Assembly: GCF_902150065.1 (NCBI RefSeq)
Contig: NC_043980.1
Location: 16,509,917 to 16,573,916 of the forward strand
Length of the DNA stretch: 64,000 nucleotides
Reading direction: 5' to 3'
Origin: Myripristis murdjan
Lineage: Eukaryota; Chordata; Actinopteri; Holocentriformes; Holocentridae
In this document: piece by piece, positions 34,601 to 47,663 of the stretch
How positions within the stretch are numbered: position 1 is the stretch's first letter
How the letters are laid out: every line of letters begins with the position of its first letter
The notes under the pieces: generated by a model
What the model was told of the DNA's origin: nothing
Database searches by the model: none
The model's input: only the letters and a program-made list of their open reading frames with translations
Position numbers and translations under genes: made by a program

Positions 34601-37600
34601 GTGCTGTGTCCGGTTTTGGTAGGTGAAACGAGGTGACGTTAGGTTAACGTGAACTCAAGATAGGTTTTCTAGTGTGGAATGTTCCGTTATACACTCTCAT
34701 ATTTCAAGACTATAAAGACAAATAAATTGGCTGTTATTAACCACCAGAATCAGTAAAACTTTTATTAACCCTCGAGGAAATCGGGTCAGTTGCAGTCGCT
34801 CAAATCCTCAAGTGAAGAAGTTAACTACAAGACATAGAAAAAGAAATAACAAAAAATGTGCCTGAGAGGTTTGTAAGAAAAGTGTGCTTGATGTATGTAT
34901 GTGTAAATTAATGTTGCTTGTGCATTTTGTCTAAAGAAGTGCATTAATCCTACAAAATATTACAAGAGTATATCTAGACTAGAGTAAGAAATTGGGCATA
35001 TGTTAAAAAAAAAAAGTGAACCTGGTAACAGGGTTATTTCACTTTTGAATTGTTGTCAAGTCCGACAGGTATAAATTATTGCACAGTTAAATGGTTAAAT
35101 AAACTGTTAAGTAGTGTACAGGGATGCAGTCCATTGACTCAGGCTGGCTGACCCTCTACAGAGGTGTTAAAAAGTCTGATGGCCACAGGACGGACTTCCT
35201 GTGACACCCTGGTGCATCTCAATGGGATCATTGCCAATCCTCGAAAAAACTCCACCACCAGTTACCCAACAATACCTAATGTGATGTCTTGTTACGCTTT
35301 GCTTGTAACCTGGCTGGAACACACGATGTGGGCTGACAGTGTTTTTTCTTGTTCAGTAGGTGGTGTGTTTTACATGCTCTCTTGGAGATAAGAGAATTCC
35401 ACTGAGCTGATTATTTAGATAGATATTAGGTGTGTTCATGGCTAATGTGTTTATTTTGTCACCTTCACAGGTTTGGCCTCAGTAACAAATTCGAGTCGGA
35501 ATTTCCTTCGGCGCTTACAGGAAAGGTGGGTCTCCAGTTTTATGAATATCTGTCAGTATCTTATCTAGGAATAGAAACCTTGGAAAAACAAATTCTTACC
35601 TAGGTTATGTTCAGACAGCCAACAAAAAGTGACAGAGCAGATTTTATATTTCCTTGTTTTTATGCCACAGTGAATAGCGAATAATCACATTGAATGTGTT
35701 AGGCCTATTTGCAATTTTGAATTATGGCAAATTTCATGGGTGGTCCTAAGTCAGATATGCATCTAATTCCTGATGATGTTTATGGCTGTGTGAACACTCA
35801 GATCAGAATTCATGTCGTTTTCCCCACTGAGCACAATCACAACATCACTGTCAGAGCATTATCATTCATTGATTGTCAGCAGTGGTGGTCCAAAATAAAT
35901 ATGCAGCAGCATTAACGGGGAGACAAGAGGTTACAAATAGATATAAGGAAGGACGCTTCAATCCAGACGGCTTTGCCTTCTGTCCCCCAGCCTGAACAGC
36001 TCATTGACTGCCACCACATCACTGTTACCACAGCAAACAATTGAGAAAAATTGCATTCCAGCCAGGCTCGTTCTTCTTAGACCTGAATCTATAGCAAACT
36101 GGTTTGTCACTCATGTTATTTGCTCAAGCCATGCCTAATCATGGCCTTTATAGTACTTGCTAGAGACCTTAATTAGACCTTGATTAACTCAGGTTGATAA
36201 GGGTTCCAGAAGAGACTCCGCATTAAACCACACAAATTGCCTACAAGGTTACAAAGAACAGATAGGGGAAACACTCACAGAAGACAGGCTTGTCAGTCCT
36301 CTCAAATAGAGTTAGATTGCATTGTCAGCTCTGTTAATTGTATTTTCTTAATTGGCACAGAATACAGTGATGCATTCAGTCATCTGTTCATAGTGAAATC
36401 TATGTAGAAACATAGAGACTGTAGAAAAACACAACTCAAAGATTCACACATACCACCTTAAACATCAAATAGAGCCACACTGTGAACGTTTCATTTTACA
36501 GCTTATGATCACCAAGAGAAAAGAAATGATGTAAATGTTAAATTTCAGAGGAATCCCTCTCCTGTTTTCCTGCTGCCATTAAGGACCAGGTGGTGGAATT
36601 ACCCACCCATATAAGTATTGTGGGCCATTCTTGGAGAATTTTTAAGCAAACATAGATGCTGTTCAGGACATGGCCCTCCAGTGCTTGTATTTTTTAAGGA
36701 AATGACACAGTTTTAATGTTGATATCGCTCTCATGAAAACATTATACTTTTGTTTTATTGAATCTATTGTAACCTTTTCTATCATCTGCTAGTATCAGCC
36801 TGAAGTATAAGAGCAAGTTTTGGATTAAGTAAGTTGGGTATCAATATTGGTGCAGATCCAGACATGTTTCACGGATTGGATATCAGAGTGACGTTACCGA
36901 GCCACGTATCAATATGTGATAGATGTGCACACACAGTGCCACCAGTAGTGTTGCTATCATATTTCTGGAGTTTATCTACCGCTGCTGCCTCCACACCAGT
37001 CTGTTAGCTTGGCTATAGCTATTTAAGACAGAGGGTTTCTTCTTCTGGGAATTCCACTGCAATACATTCTCAGATGATACTCAAAAGCTCAGGTATCGGA
37101 ATTGGACTTCAACAAAATAAATATCCCCAAAATTGGATTGGTGCATCCTTAGCATATAGTCCTGAAAAGGGGAGATATGTCTGGTTGAGATCTGTATTCT
37201 ACTGAGTGCGCTCTTGTAGTTAGGTTCTGCAGCAAGATTGCTGGCTCAAACCTCCCCAACTTGTCTAACCTGTATACAGTCAGAGTACTCAGAAGGCTTG
37301 GTAGTCTTCTCTGATTCTGGCCACTCTCTATTTGTTGAGTTTTGGTTGCTCACACCTGGATGGAGATATGAACTCTACGTGCTGGACGAACAGGTTCAGA
37401 GATTCTTTTGTACCTTTAGTCAGTGATAGGTTTTATGAATAAGTCGGTCATTGTAGCCTCTTTTTTGACTGTTGGCTCCAGTCTACATAACAGAATGCAC
37501 TTGGGCAATGATAAAAAATCACTTGAGCGTGAACCACTTGTGTATGTATGCATGCACACATTTTTATTGTACCTATCCATGTGTTCTCTTAGGTGGCGCC

Positions 37601-38786
37601 AGAGGAGTTCAAGGCTAGCATCAACCGTGTAAATGGCTGCCTGAGAAAGACGCTACCGGTGAATGTGCGCTGGTTGCTGTGTGGCTGCCTCTGCTGCTGC
37701 TGCACACTGGGCTTCAGTCTGTGGCCTGTCATCTGCCTCAGCAAGAGGGTGAGATATGCATCCCAGTGTGCAAACAAAGCACAAGAAATGTGTTCACCTT
37801 TGCAGTGCATCACAACAAATCCATGTGAACTAAGCAATCAGGCAAAGGTTAAGGTTTTGTGTTTCAGTGGAGGGCATGTGGTCTGATGCTGTTATTGCCC
37901 TTTTTTAACTTACAGACAAGAAGATCTATAGAGAAGCTACTGGAGTGGGAGAACAGCAGACTCTACCACAAGGTGAGTAGCAAAAGCATGTACGGATGTG
38001 TGTAATAAGGCTGGACACGTTAGAACAATTTACTGACCGCTGTTACTCTGTTTCACAGTTGTGTTTGCATTGGAGACTAAGCAAAAGGAAGTGTGAAACC
38101 AACAACATGATGGAATATGTAAGTATCCTTTTCCAGTTATGTTTTAGCTCTTTCACCATCACTTTTTGGCACACAAAGCTTTGCTCTCAGTAATGCAGAT
38201 GTTTTGGAGTCCTGTCTCCCATTCTTACACGATTTTTTTTAGCATCAACCCATGCATTACTCACCTTCAGGGTGCTTAAAAACAGCAAACAGTTACTCCT
38301 GGCTCTGCTGCCCAGCGATATGTGTGTGTGCTAGAGTCATTAGGCAAGTTTATGAAACAACGTTTAAATGGACCCATACAAAAATATCAAACATAGATAC
38401 TAGTGAAAAGTTGGTATGCAAATACTAGTAAAGTCTCCTCTATTTTTTCCCCTTGTGTTTCCTGTGGTTGCAGTGGTATGTGGTTACCACACACTGAGCA
38501 ATGAGCTAGAAAAGTTAGAACAACTGTCAACTCAGGTGGCAGCAGCAGAGGAGCCTGCACGCTCACGGGAGCGGCAGCCATCCTCTGTCTCCTTGCAGCT
38601 GCCACCTGCCTCATTGCTTAAGCTGCCATCGTGTTGACTTTGGTAACAGTAGAGGTGGCAGCGGTAACCTCTTGCTTTTTGAGAGCACATTACCCTCACA
38701 GTCACAACTAATCACATCTCTGTTTTCACCTCCAGGTAATCCTAATAGAGTTCCTACCCAAGATCCCCATCTTCAGACCGGACTAG
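34236..38786 (+). CDS. chic2: Cysteine-rich hydrophobic domain protein 2
   Basis: Exons are 34236-34366, 35471-35525, 37593-37748, 37916-37972, 38059-38118 and 38736-38786, phase-consistent, giving 169 residues (human CHIC2 165). The N-terminus is an acidic FDEIYEEEE tract. It is followed by [20 protein letters not shown] and the CHIC signature LLCGCLCCCCTLG, with Cys at residues 92, 94 and 96-99, the palmitoylated membrane anchor. The segments LCLHWRLSKRKCETNNMMEY and IPIFRPD are nearly identical to CHIC2 and distinguish it from CHIC1. The protein acts in vesicle traffic at Golgi and plasma membranes. Two ATGs lie in tandem (34236 and 34239); either could start. All introns are GT-AG. Confidence 0.97.
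34750..35260. repeat. Interspersed repeat in chic2 intron 1, probable non-LTR retroposon 3' region
   Basis: The stretch from ACTTTTATTAACCCTCGAGG through TATTGCACAG to AAAAAGTCTGATGGCCACAG and CTTCCTGTGACACCCTGGTG resembles a repeat widespread in fish genomes, as I remember it. No coding part is present. Confidence 0.4.
35530..37585. other. chic2 intron 2, nothing recognised
   Basis: The long intron between the exons at 35471-35525 and 37593-37748. Several short reading frames are chance; no repeat family or extra exon was recognised. Confidence 0.5.
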
Positions 38787-39117
38787 CCAAACTGCAGCTG
38801 AGCTAAAATCTCCACTGCTTCCCAGCTCTGTCACAGAATCACAATGGCTGTAATGCTCCTCGGTAAACTTACTTCCCCAAAATACATCCGATACTTTATG
38901 TTTACAGGGTAGCACCGATCCTTTTTCTTTGACCTTTTCCCATACCCACACATTCCCTACACTTGTTTACAAACCCAGCATCACCAAGCTTTTTTTTTTT
39001 TTTTTTGGAGCGAACTTACCAATGAGCCACATACTTCCAGAGGAGCTGGAGCCTTTCGAGACAGGCCATGTTGACTGGCACATGGTTGTAGGACAGCAAG
39101 GGAGCTGCAACATGAAT

Positions 39118-39643
39118 TAACTTGGGCGTGGAGATTGGACTGTTGATTTGAGCTCAGTGCGCTACAACTGGAATTTTGTCACCCTTTCTTTACTTAAGTA
39201 CATGGCACAATCTGAACATGATAATTGTCTTGAAACTCTTTCATATATTATTTACTGTCATACCGCCAATTCCACCTGCAAAAAACAAAAACAAAAAAAA
39301 AACACCCCAGTGCTTTTGGAACTGTTGGTTTGGTGTTGGGGATCCTGGTAGAGGCTGTGGAGGCAACATTACATCGAGCTCAAAAGGAACCACAGACAAA
39401 CATCGATGGAAGAGCTCTCGATGCAGATCCACTTTGTAGCAAACAGACAAGATCTTTGAGGGGCACCTCGGGCAAACAGCCAGATCCGCTGAACTCAGTA
39501 ATGTCACACTGTTATCATCTACCAGACATCTCTACGTTCCCCCTCCTCTTGAATCCCTGCACAATTTTGACCGTGCATCACCCTAACCCAGTGACAATCA
39601 CACTATCTGACTCCATAATATGAATGGATCTCTATGCCACAGA
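39118..39643. repeat. Duplicated block downstream of chic2, proximal copy
   Basis: About 525 bases that recur at 57968-58503 in the same orientation with high identity (for example GGAACTGTTGGTTTGGTGTT and CATCTACCAGACATCTCTAC). It begins about 330 bases after the chic2 stop, so it is probably 3' UTR or immediate flank. A 97-codon forward frame (39330-39623) is open in both copies. Confidence 0.85.
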
Positions 39644-39659
39644 CGTACCTGGAACGATG

Positions 39660-41358
39660 TATTTTCAGTGTTGTGTGTGTCCAGGTGGTGGGCTGTTGTC
39701 TCTGACTGCCTAGCGACTGCTTCAACGTGGCAGTGGAACAATTAAGCAGAAAACAAGCCCGTCGGTGGTGCAGAATGGAGAGCTTCTTTACTTTTTTAGT
39801 ATCTTTAGTTTTGTTTACCTGTTTTGGTGAAAATGGGGCAGTCAGTGCTTGCAAAACTGTTCACTGTGTTTGTGTGTTGTGAGTGTGTCTGTGTGAGTGT
39901 GTGTTTGAGAGAAACATTAGCAAAAAAGACAAATCAGACATGGGGAGATACTCTTCACTCTGTAAAGCAGGGTTCTGTCTTTTGAAATATTTTGCCATAA
40001 CCAGTCGTGTTACTTTTTGTTATAATTATTTATAAGTACATGAGTGCACATGTAATGTTTGCATTCATGAAATAGGCCTTGATTATTTTGTCAAAAGGTA
40101 TGCTATGGTTGTTTTCTTCAGGCTCTGCACTGTGGTCCTGTGTCAACAGTAAAGCACACAATAGCTTTGTCCTTACACTTTTCACACGGCCTCCCTTCCT
40201 TACCTGCTCGACTTGGCTTGCAGGTGTGCTTGAGCCACGATGTGTCCCACTTGAGAAAGTCCTGTTTTTGATGTGTCCTAACTCACTATGATAAGAGGTC
40301 TGAGGTGACAGGGAATGTCAGTTCCCTGTTGGTTTTATCAGACAAAAGCAGATCTGTTTTTACGAACTGTTAATACGATATGAAGGGCACATCTTAATGT
40401 AATTAAATGTTTTATTTCAACTCATCAGCAGTTGGGATCATATCTGTTAGAGATATCAGGTGCATAAGTGTGAACAGAATATGCTTTTGTACTGTAGAAG
40501 TCATATTTACTCCATTGCAAAAATGCTCCAATGAAAGTTGCTATGCATAGATATATTAGTAGTCTTCTGAATACTTTGCAGATGCATATGTTTGTTAAAA
40601 TTACTCTTATTATAATCACATGAAAATTCATGAATTAACACCAAATGGATTCTATATTTAAAGCTTATTTTCTTTTTAAGTAGAGAGACACCAACACGTA
40701 GCAAATCCCAGCATTTCACATAGCATTTTTCAAAACATGAATGGGAATGAATTGGATGCAGGAAGCCTCAACTTCTAAGCTACCAAAGCATGTACTGGAC
40801 AGACAGATATTTGTGACGGACAGATCTGATCACAATTGTTGATGAGAGGTTAAAAAAAGGATCTGTATGTTCCTTTTAAATCAAACTTACCCCAAAATGT
40901 TGCCAGTATATAGAACAAGGAATAGGGTAAATGATTGAGGGCCATTATGAAAAGATGCAGATTGAACTTTTCCCAGCTCAGCACACTTTTTGGTTTAAAT
41001 ACTCACAAATACATATTGGTATGCGAGATTATCTATCACAAAAAAAAAAAAAAATGAACAAAGCCACTGAGGTTCAGGTCACTCAGCTTTGGTGATTGTA
41101 TGGGTCATGCTCAGGGGATTATAATAGAAAAAAAAAACAGAAAGAAAGAAATGTAGCATTAAGAAATCTTCGCCTTCAGGTATGCTCCAAAGTTACTCCT
41201 TGAGAGGCAAATATACGTTATAGATCACGCGTTACTTGAATAATTGTGGAAATAATTATTTGAAGTAATTGTTTGCAGCATGTTTAAATTTGACACATGC
41301 CCCTAAGAGAAAGAGGCCCAACCACTGAAGGGTGCAGAATGTGCCCCGGGTTCTTCCT
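39660..41358. other. Flank between chic2 block and lipocalin array
   Basis: No gene recognised. It contains GT-rich stretches near 39870-39905 and A-rich runs near 41040 and 41130. Confidence 0.5.
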
Positions 41359-41530
41359 GTTCGGGTGGTGAAGGGAAAACCTAATCCATGGACCCACAAT
41401 GTCCGTTTATATGTCAAACACCCTAATTCACTTGATTACCACTGTGTTGCCTATTGGTTTCTAACTCACTTTTCTATATTTCTGATTGGTGGTCCGTTTT
41501 ATGTATCGCGGTGTAAGGCCATATGCAGAT

Positions 41531-41585
<55 letters not shown>

Positions 41586-44500
41586 TGAGTGTGTGTGCGC
41601 ATATGTGTGCGCGCAGTGTATGCAGATGCAAATGTCCTCAGTAGTTCGCAGTCTGTGATTGAACCCTGCCCAGCAAATGTCTTTTTTTATATAATCTCTA
41701 GAGTATTCTGAATGTGTGTGTGTGTGTGTGTGAGTGTGTGTGTGTAAGAGAGAGAGCAACATAATATATGTATGTATGACTTGAGCAGGTGTATGTACAG
41801 TAATAAACTACCCATAAACAAGACTGTGGGCTTCCTCCTCTGTAATAAGTTTGCAAACTCACTCTTTTTGCAAGCTTGCATTGTGCCAAGTGTTGTAAGA
41901 TCTTGCAAATCCACACGGTATGATGTATCCCCTGCAACTTTGATTTTCAAATTGTCACCTATGTATTTATGATATTTCAGCTGTCAGTTACAGTAAAAGA
42001 AAATGCAGATGCAAGTTTTTTCTGGACACTGACAAAAAACCAGCATGATCAAGGACAAACTACAAAGGAGGCAGATTTTTTATACAAATTAAATGTGCCT
42101 ATCATTATATGTCTCTACAAATACACCACCATGTATTGTGCAGAGGTTCATGCAAAATAGTATGAATTATATTCACTTAATATATTGCTCTATTGGCAGA
42201 AGAGAATTAATCTCTTACACATGCCCTCTTCACTAAGCATCTCATAGCATTTCTGACAATGAGATTAGCTTGATTTGAGTTACATCAGAGTTGAGCAACC
42301 TTTTTCATGATGCCTTCACTGTTAGCTCTGACGTAATCTCAATACGACAGTGACAGTTTAGGTGTGTAATTCACTCTCATTGTCTGGCAAATGTGGGTCT
42401 GGGCAAAGACCTGTGCAAGAGAAATACAAATGCATCCTTGTAAAATCATGACATCCAATATGATGCTTAACAAAACAATACAAAAAATAAACAAATCCAT
42501 TGCTTGGAAAATAATGTGATGTGGGCATGTCTGCGTAAATATGATAAATATGATATGAATATATTTACACAATATTTTTGAAAAGAAAACACCTGTCTGA
42601 AGACTAAAGCCAGCTGCCAGTAGCACAGGTAATATGGATTGCCACTCTTGTTTGTAGCAGTTGCAGTATAATTTGTCAATAACAAAATATAGCAAAATTC
42701 AGCACAGTTGACTCTAACTGGCAACTAACTAACATGGCCGCTGAATATTTTGTGCTCAGATTGTTTGATGTGTTAAATAAATGGCTGCTGGTGTATCAGA
42801 GAAAAGCAGTGGCCAGTTTGTTTCCTCATTCTGCAGCTTTAGCAGTGTGACAAGCTGCAGTTTACCTCAGGCCATATTCTATTTTTATTCCCATTTAATT
42901 ACATTTCAATTTTGACAATGCTGCAGCTGCAATTTAAAGGCACAATAAGGAAACTATTTGACCATATATCTTTAGGTATACTCAGATATATCCTTTGGGT
43001 GTTTGATTTGTAAGTGTAAAATTGGCTTAATGTAATTTAACCGATAATAACTCAAAGTGCAAGTCTATTTCACGGCCATGTTTAAAGACACTGTAAATGT
43101 AAACAAACCTTTTTACAGCCTCAATTTAAAAAAAAAAAAAAAAAAAAAACTTTCAACAGGGGGCGCCATGCTAATACTAATTTGTAGTAGTGGGCAAAAG
43201 TTTTAGCAAATCAACAACAAAGATTAAGGTTCCTACTTTGCTCAGGGTCCAAGAAAAGAGGTGATGGAAAGTTGAGACATGCTGCCTGCTTCTTAAACTC
43301 CTCCAGTTCTGCAGCACTCAAAGACCTTCTCTTGCCTGAGAGGGAGAACAAGCACACAGAGGAAATGTACATTCATCATGGGGGAAAGATGTTCCTAGAT
43401 ATCTCACTTCTGTGTCTTAATCCCCTGACCATTACATTAAATCAGGCCATATAAAATTATAATGCAGTCCTTCCCCATAACATAAACTAATCTGTCTAAC
43501 AGCCAGGCATGCAAATGTTCAAAATCTGCCCTGCACCCAACACACTGTGACATAAGAAAACACAAACTGCAGAGCTAGTTGGGTCCTATTTTTGGGACTG
43601 ATCTTTAGAGATGTGAGGTAAAGTCAACAGAAAATTGAGTGGCTCTTTGTTTTGTCCTCTGAAATGGAGACACTCATCACAGTCCAAGGCACTGTGCCAC
43701 CCATGCAAAGTCTAAAAGTCTGAATTTGAACATGGTATGACTAAAACCACTGCAGCCACTGTGGGCCTCAAAAAGATCATGTGACCTTGATGCCAGCCTG
43801 GATGGTTTTCAAGTGGATGGGCATACATTATATAAAAACTATCTGTCACCCATCTTTGAATACGCTGGCAAAATGCCAACATGTTTATCTATTTAATTAT
43901 GCTCTAACAATGGCATGATGGTCTGTTCCTATATCCATCTGTTCAACATTTTACCTCAAGGCAATATATCTCCAGATCTGGTCAATGAAAAACAACTGTT
44001 AAACTGTCTCACGACTGAAGTCCGTCTGTAAAGAACAGTAAGTGTTCATTGCTGAATAAAGGATTTTTACTTTTTGTCACAGTCAGAGTGCCTCAGATAT
44101 GTGGGCCGTCGTTTCCAGATGGACTTCATATTCATATTCATTCAGCATTCATTACAGTTTAACAATCTTTTTTTATATATATATTATCTGGTAATGTTTT
44201 CCCCCATCCTGGACGAGCAGCTGATTGTTTTTCACATTCCCTGTGACACTCGAGGACAGTTTGTGACGGCACCAAAGTCAACAAAATTCATCGTCAGTGT
44301 AGCATGACTGTGCTTTCCAAGTTTCATGGTAAACCACATTAAAGACTTGGAGATATTGAAGAGTAAGGGATTAGGAGTGTTGCCCCAGGTCAAGCATAAA
44401 TAATTGATTGCATTGTGGACTGAGCACACCCATGTGTCATTTGGTGCAACATATTCCTATTGTCTTACTCAACAGCTGAAGAGAGTTGTATGGAATTCCA

Positions 44501-46238
44501 ATGACGATGGCTTTTTGGTGAACCACGAGACAGTCGGGGCAGCCAGTGTTGAGTAAGACCATGGTCATACGGATGGGGGACTCTGCAAAACACACACATG
44601 CACATAAAGTGCTGTTGCAATACACACACAAGGACAAAGTCCAAGTATGTGGGTGAACTGCGCCTGCAAAACATATTGATGCAGCATCATACAGACAAAT
44701 GTTGGCCTACTCACCACTATGGAAAGAGTTGTTTGCAAACGTTGAGGTATAAGTGAAAGACATGCAGTTGCCCATTCTGTCATAAGTAGAAAGAAAATGT
44801 ATAGTTAGATAACAAAACACCTGAAAAATGTGGCAAAAAGGACCTTTCTGCACATGAAGAGTTCAATTCCCAAATGAACTAAATGCCAACTGAAAAAGTG
44901 GAAAATTAACCCCAAAGATTTTTGCTTACAAAATCGGCACATATCAAATGATATTATAAGTTGCATTTTTGAAAGATTGAACGATTAATGTCAGGTAAAT
45001 ATTTTTCCCCAAAGAGGAGTCACTGTATTCAGAATAAAGCATAAACTCAAAAAAAAAATGGAAGCAGTCTTTTTCAAGTCAGATTCAGTTACGTCTTCTG
45101 AGCCTCGTAGATGTTCAGGGTGTTGTTTTGGGAGCCAGCCATGACGTTCACCCAGTAACTCTTTACGAAGGCTTTCACCAGCACCTTGGACCATTGGATC
45201 TCTGAGCTCTCACCTATGTAGATCCACTTGCCCACCATCTGCAACAACAAGCAGATTCCCTCAGCTGCACAAGATGACATATGGAGACATAGGCGGATGG
45301 ATTGGGATTTTTCAACAAGCCACAAAAACTGACTTTTTGAAAGTTGCTGAAAAACATAACAGTGACACTAACAAGCAGAAACAGAGTGTGAGACAGAAAG
45401 TGAGATGACGAGAAAGTCCTACCATGTCTCTGCTGGGGGCTTCCAGAGGTTTGGTCAGATTCTCACAGCTCTCCAGAGGAGCTGAGCGTCCAACTGAGAG
45501 AAGACTGAACACAGCAGCAGCAACATAAACAAACCCCAACATTGTTCCTTTTTTCTCTTTTTTTATTATTATTTTTTTTTTTTACACCAAATTCTCCTTT
45601 GTGTCCACCTTCAGCTGTAACTAGTTCTTCAAAGTCCAGAGGCTCGTAGCACACTGCACCACACAGGTCTGAATTGTTTATTCTCAAATGTGCTGTAACC
45701 AGATTAAGAGAGGGAGGGCTTTATTGATCGGTATTAGCAGCAGTATTCGTTTTTCAGATACTCACTTGTTTAGATGTAATTTGAAATCAGATTACAACTG
45801 CTGCAAAAATGAGAAAGGATAATATCTTTTGAAGAGAGAGAGAGAGAGAATAGGCAACCAAAGATAAAACAATGAATATAAGACCGCAGTACAACATGAT
45901 TTTAAGATCATGATGCACAAAATAAACCAAATGACACCAAGACGACCGTGCCCTGAGGTAGTCTGCTGGTTAGTGAAGATTTTGTGATATTTTGTGTGAA
46001 ATACACGAACAGTTCATGTGCCTGCAGCATATTGACCTCAAAGTGGTCCTGAAGGTCATTTTTCAGTTGTTCTCACTGCCCGTGTCTAATGTGTAATGTT
46101 TTATTATTAGTGTCCCTGTTTAGTCATAATATCCACATTACTGAGGATTGTTTATCCAAAGTCTTGTGTGTAAATGTCTCATGAAAGCACCAATAACCAT
46201 GTCTACAATATTGTCAGTATCGATATTGTGTCTGGGCA

Positions 46239-46272
<34 letters not shown>

Positions 46273-46293
46273 CGTGCGTGCATGCATGAGTGC

Positions 46294-46348
<55 letters not shown>

Positions 46349-46570
46349 TAATAGATAAAGATGCAAAATATCTGTATGTGGTTGGTGACATACAGCCAAT
46401 CAAACAATTATTTGGCATATTTAAATGTGCAACTCTGCCAAATGCTCAAAACAGCTTCTAATAAGAATTAGTGCAATATGTGATTTGCCCCAACTTGGCC
46501 TTGAGGAACATACAAACTTCTGTCCAGAATCTGGACGCCGGTGTGGGTGTAAAGTTGTCTGGGCAAAGCT

Positions 46571-46606
<36 letters not shown>

Positions 46607-46691
46607 ACACACATTGCATCACAAGAAAAACAAAGTCAGAAACAAAATGAAATGAATGTAAGTCCATTTTAAGTTTTCAGATGAGTAGCTT
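41359..46691. repeat. Tandem segmental duplication, unit A
   Basis: A 5.33 kb unit that starts GTTCGGGTGGTGAAGGGAAA and ends GATGAGTAGCTT, followed at once by unit B. It carries lipocalin copy A on the minus strand and GT/GA microsatellites near 41530-41590 and 46240-46345. The left edge (TTCCTG/TTCGGG) and the unit junction (AGCTTG/TTCGGG) share only TG. Confidence 0.93.
42358..45542 (-). CDS. Orosomucoid / toxin-binding-protein-like lipocalin, copy A
   Basis: Exons in transcript order: 45423-45542, 45093-45238, 44715-44776, 44469-44582, 43237-43335 and 42358-42410, all with GT-AG introns and matching phases, giving 197 residues. A signal peptide occupies about residues 1-20. The lipocalin GxW motif is GKW at 43-45. 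Cys occur at 26, 93, 124, 127, 167 and 183, and there are N-glycosylation sequons (NLT, NNT, NNS). AAELEEFKKQAACLNFP followed by LCPD is the C-terminal signature I recall from pufferfish saxitoxin/tetrodotoxin-binding protein and fish alpha-1-acid-glycoprotein-like proteins. A secreted plasma carrier of small hydrophobic or basic ligands is expected. Close to copy B in exons 2-4 (2 of 146 bases differ in exon 2). Confidence 0.88.
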
Positions 46692-46867
46692 GTTCGGGTG
46701 GTGAAGGGAAAACCTAATCCATGGACCCACAATGTTCGTTTATATGTCAAACACCCTAATTCACTTGATTACCACTGTGTTGCCTATTGGTTTCTAACTC
46801 ACCTTTCTATATTTCTGATTGGTGGTCTATTTTATGTATCGTGGTGTAAGGCCATATGCAGATATGA

Positions 46868-46899
<32 letters not shown>

Positions 46900-47663
46900 G
46901 AGAGAGTGAGTGTGTGCGCGCATATGTGTGCGCACAGTGTATGCAGATGCACCCCAGTCTGTGATTGAACCCTGCCCAGCAAATGTCTTTTTTTTTATAT
47001 AATCTCTAGAATATTCTGAATGTGTGTGTATGTGTGTGTGTGTGTGTGCGTAAGAGAGAGAGCAACATAATATATGTATGTATGACTTGAGCAGGTGTAT
47101 GTACAGTAATAAACTACCCATAAACAAGACTGTGGGCTTCCTCCTCTGTAATAAGTTTGCAAACTCACTCTTTTTGCAAGCTTGCATTGTGTGAAGTGTT
47201 GTAAGATCTTGCAAATCCACACGGTATGATGTATCCCCTGCAACTTTGATTTTCAAATTGTCACCTATGTATTTATGATATTTCAGCTGTCAGTTACAGT
47301 AAAAGAAAATGCAGATGCAAGTTTTTTCTGGACACTGACAAAAAACCAGCATGATCAAGGACAAACTACAAGGGAGGCAGATTTTTTATACAAATTAAAT
47401 GTGCCTATCATTATATGTCACTACAAATACACCACCATGTATTGTGCAGAGGTTCATGCAAAATAGTATGAATTATATTCACTTAATATATTGCTCTATT
47501 GGCAGGACAGAATTCATCTCTTACACATGCCCTCTTCACTAAGCATCTCATAGCATTTCTGACAATGAGATTAGCTTGATTTGAGTTACATCAGAGTTGA
47601 GCAACCTTTTTCATGATGCCTTCACTGTTAGCTCTGACGTAATCTCAATACGACAGTGACAGT

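Noticed and set aside
41687-41950. Minus-strand frame starting MKIKVAGDTSYRVDL, present in all three units (also near 47256 and 52985)
   Set aside because: It runs into the GT microsatellite, its length differs between copies, and it lies downstream of the lipocalin stop, so it is most likely 3' flank kept by recent duplication.
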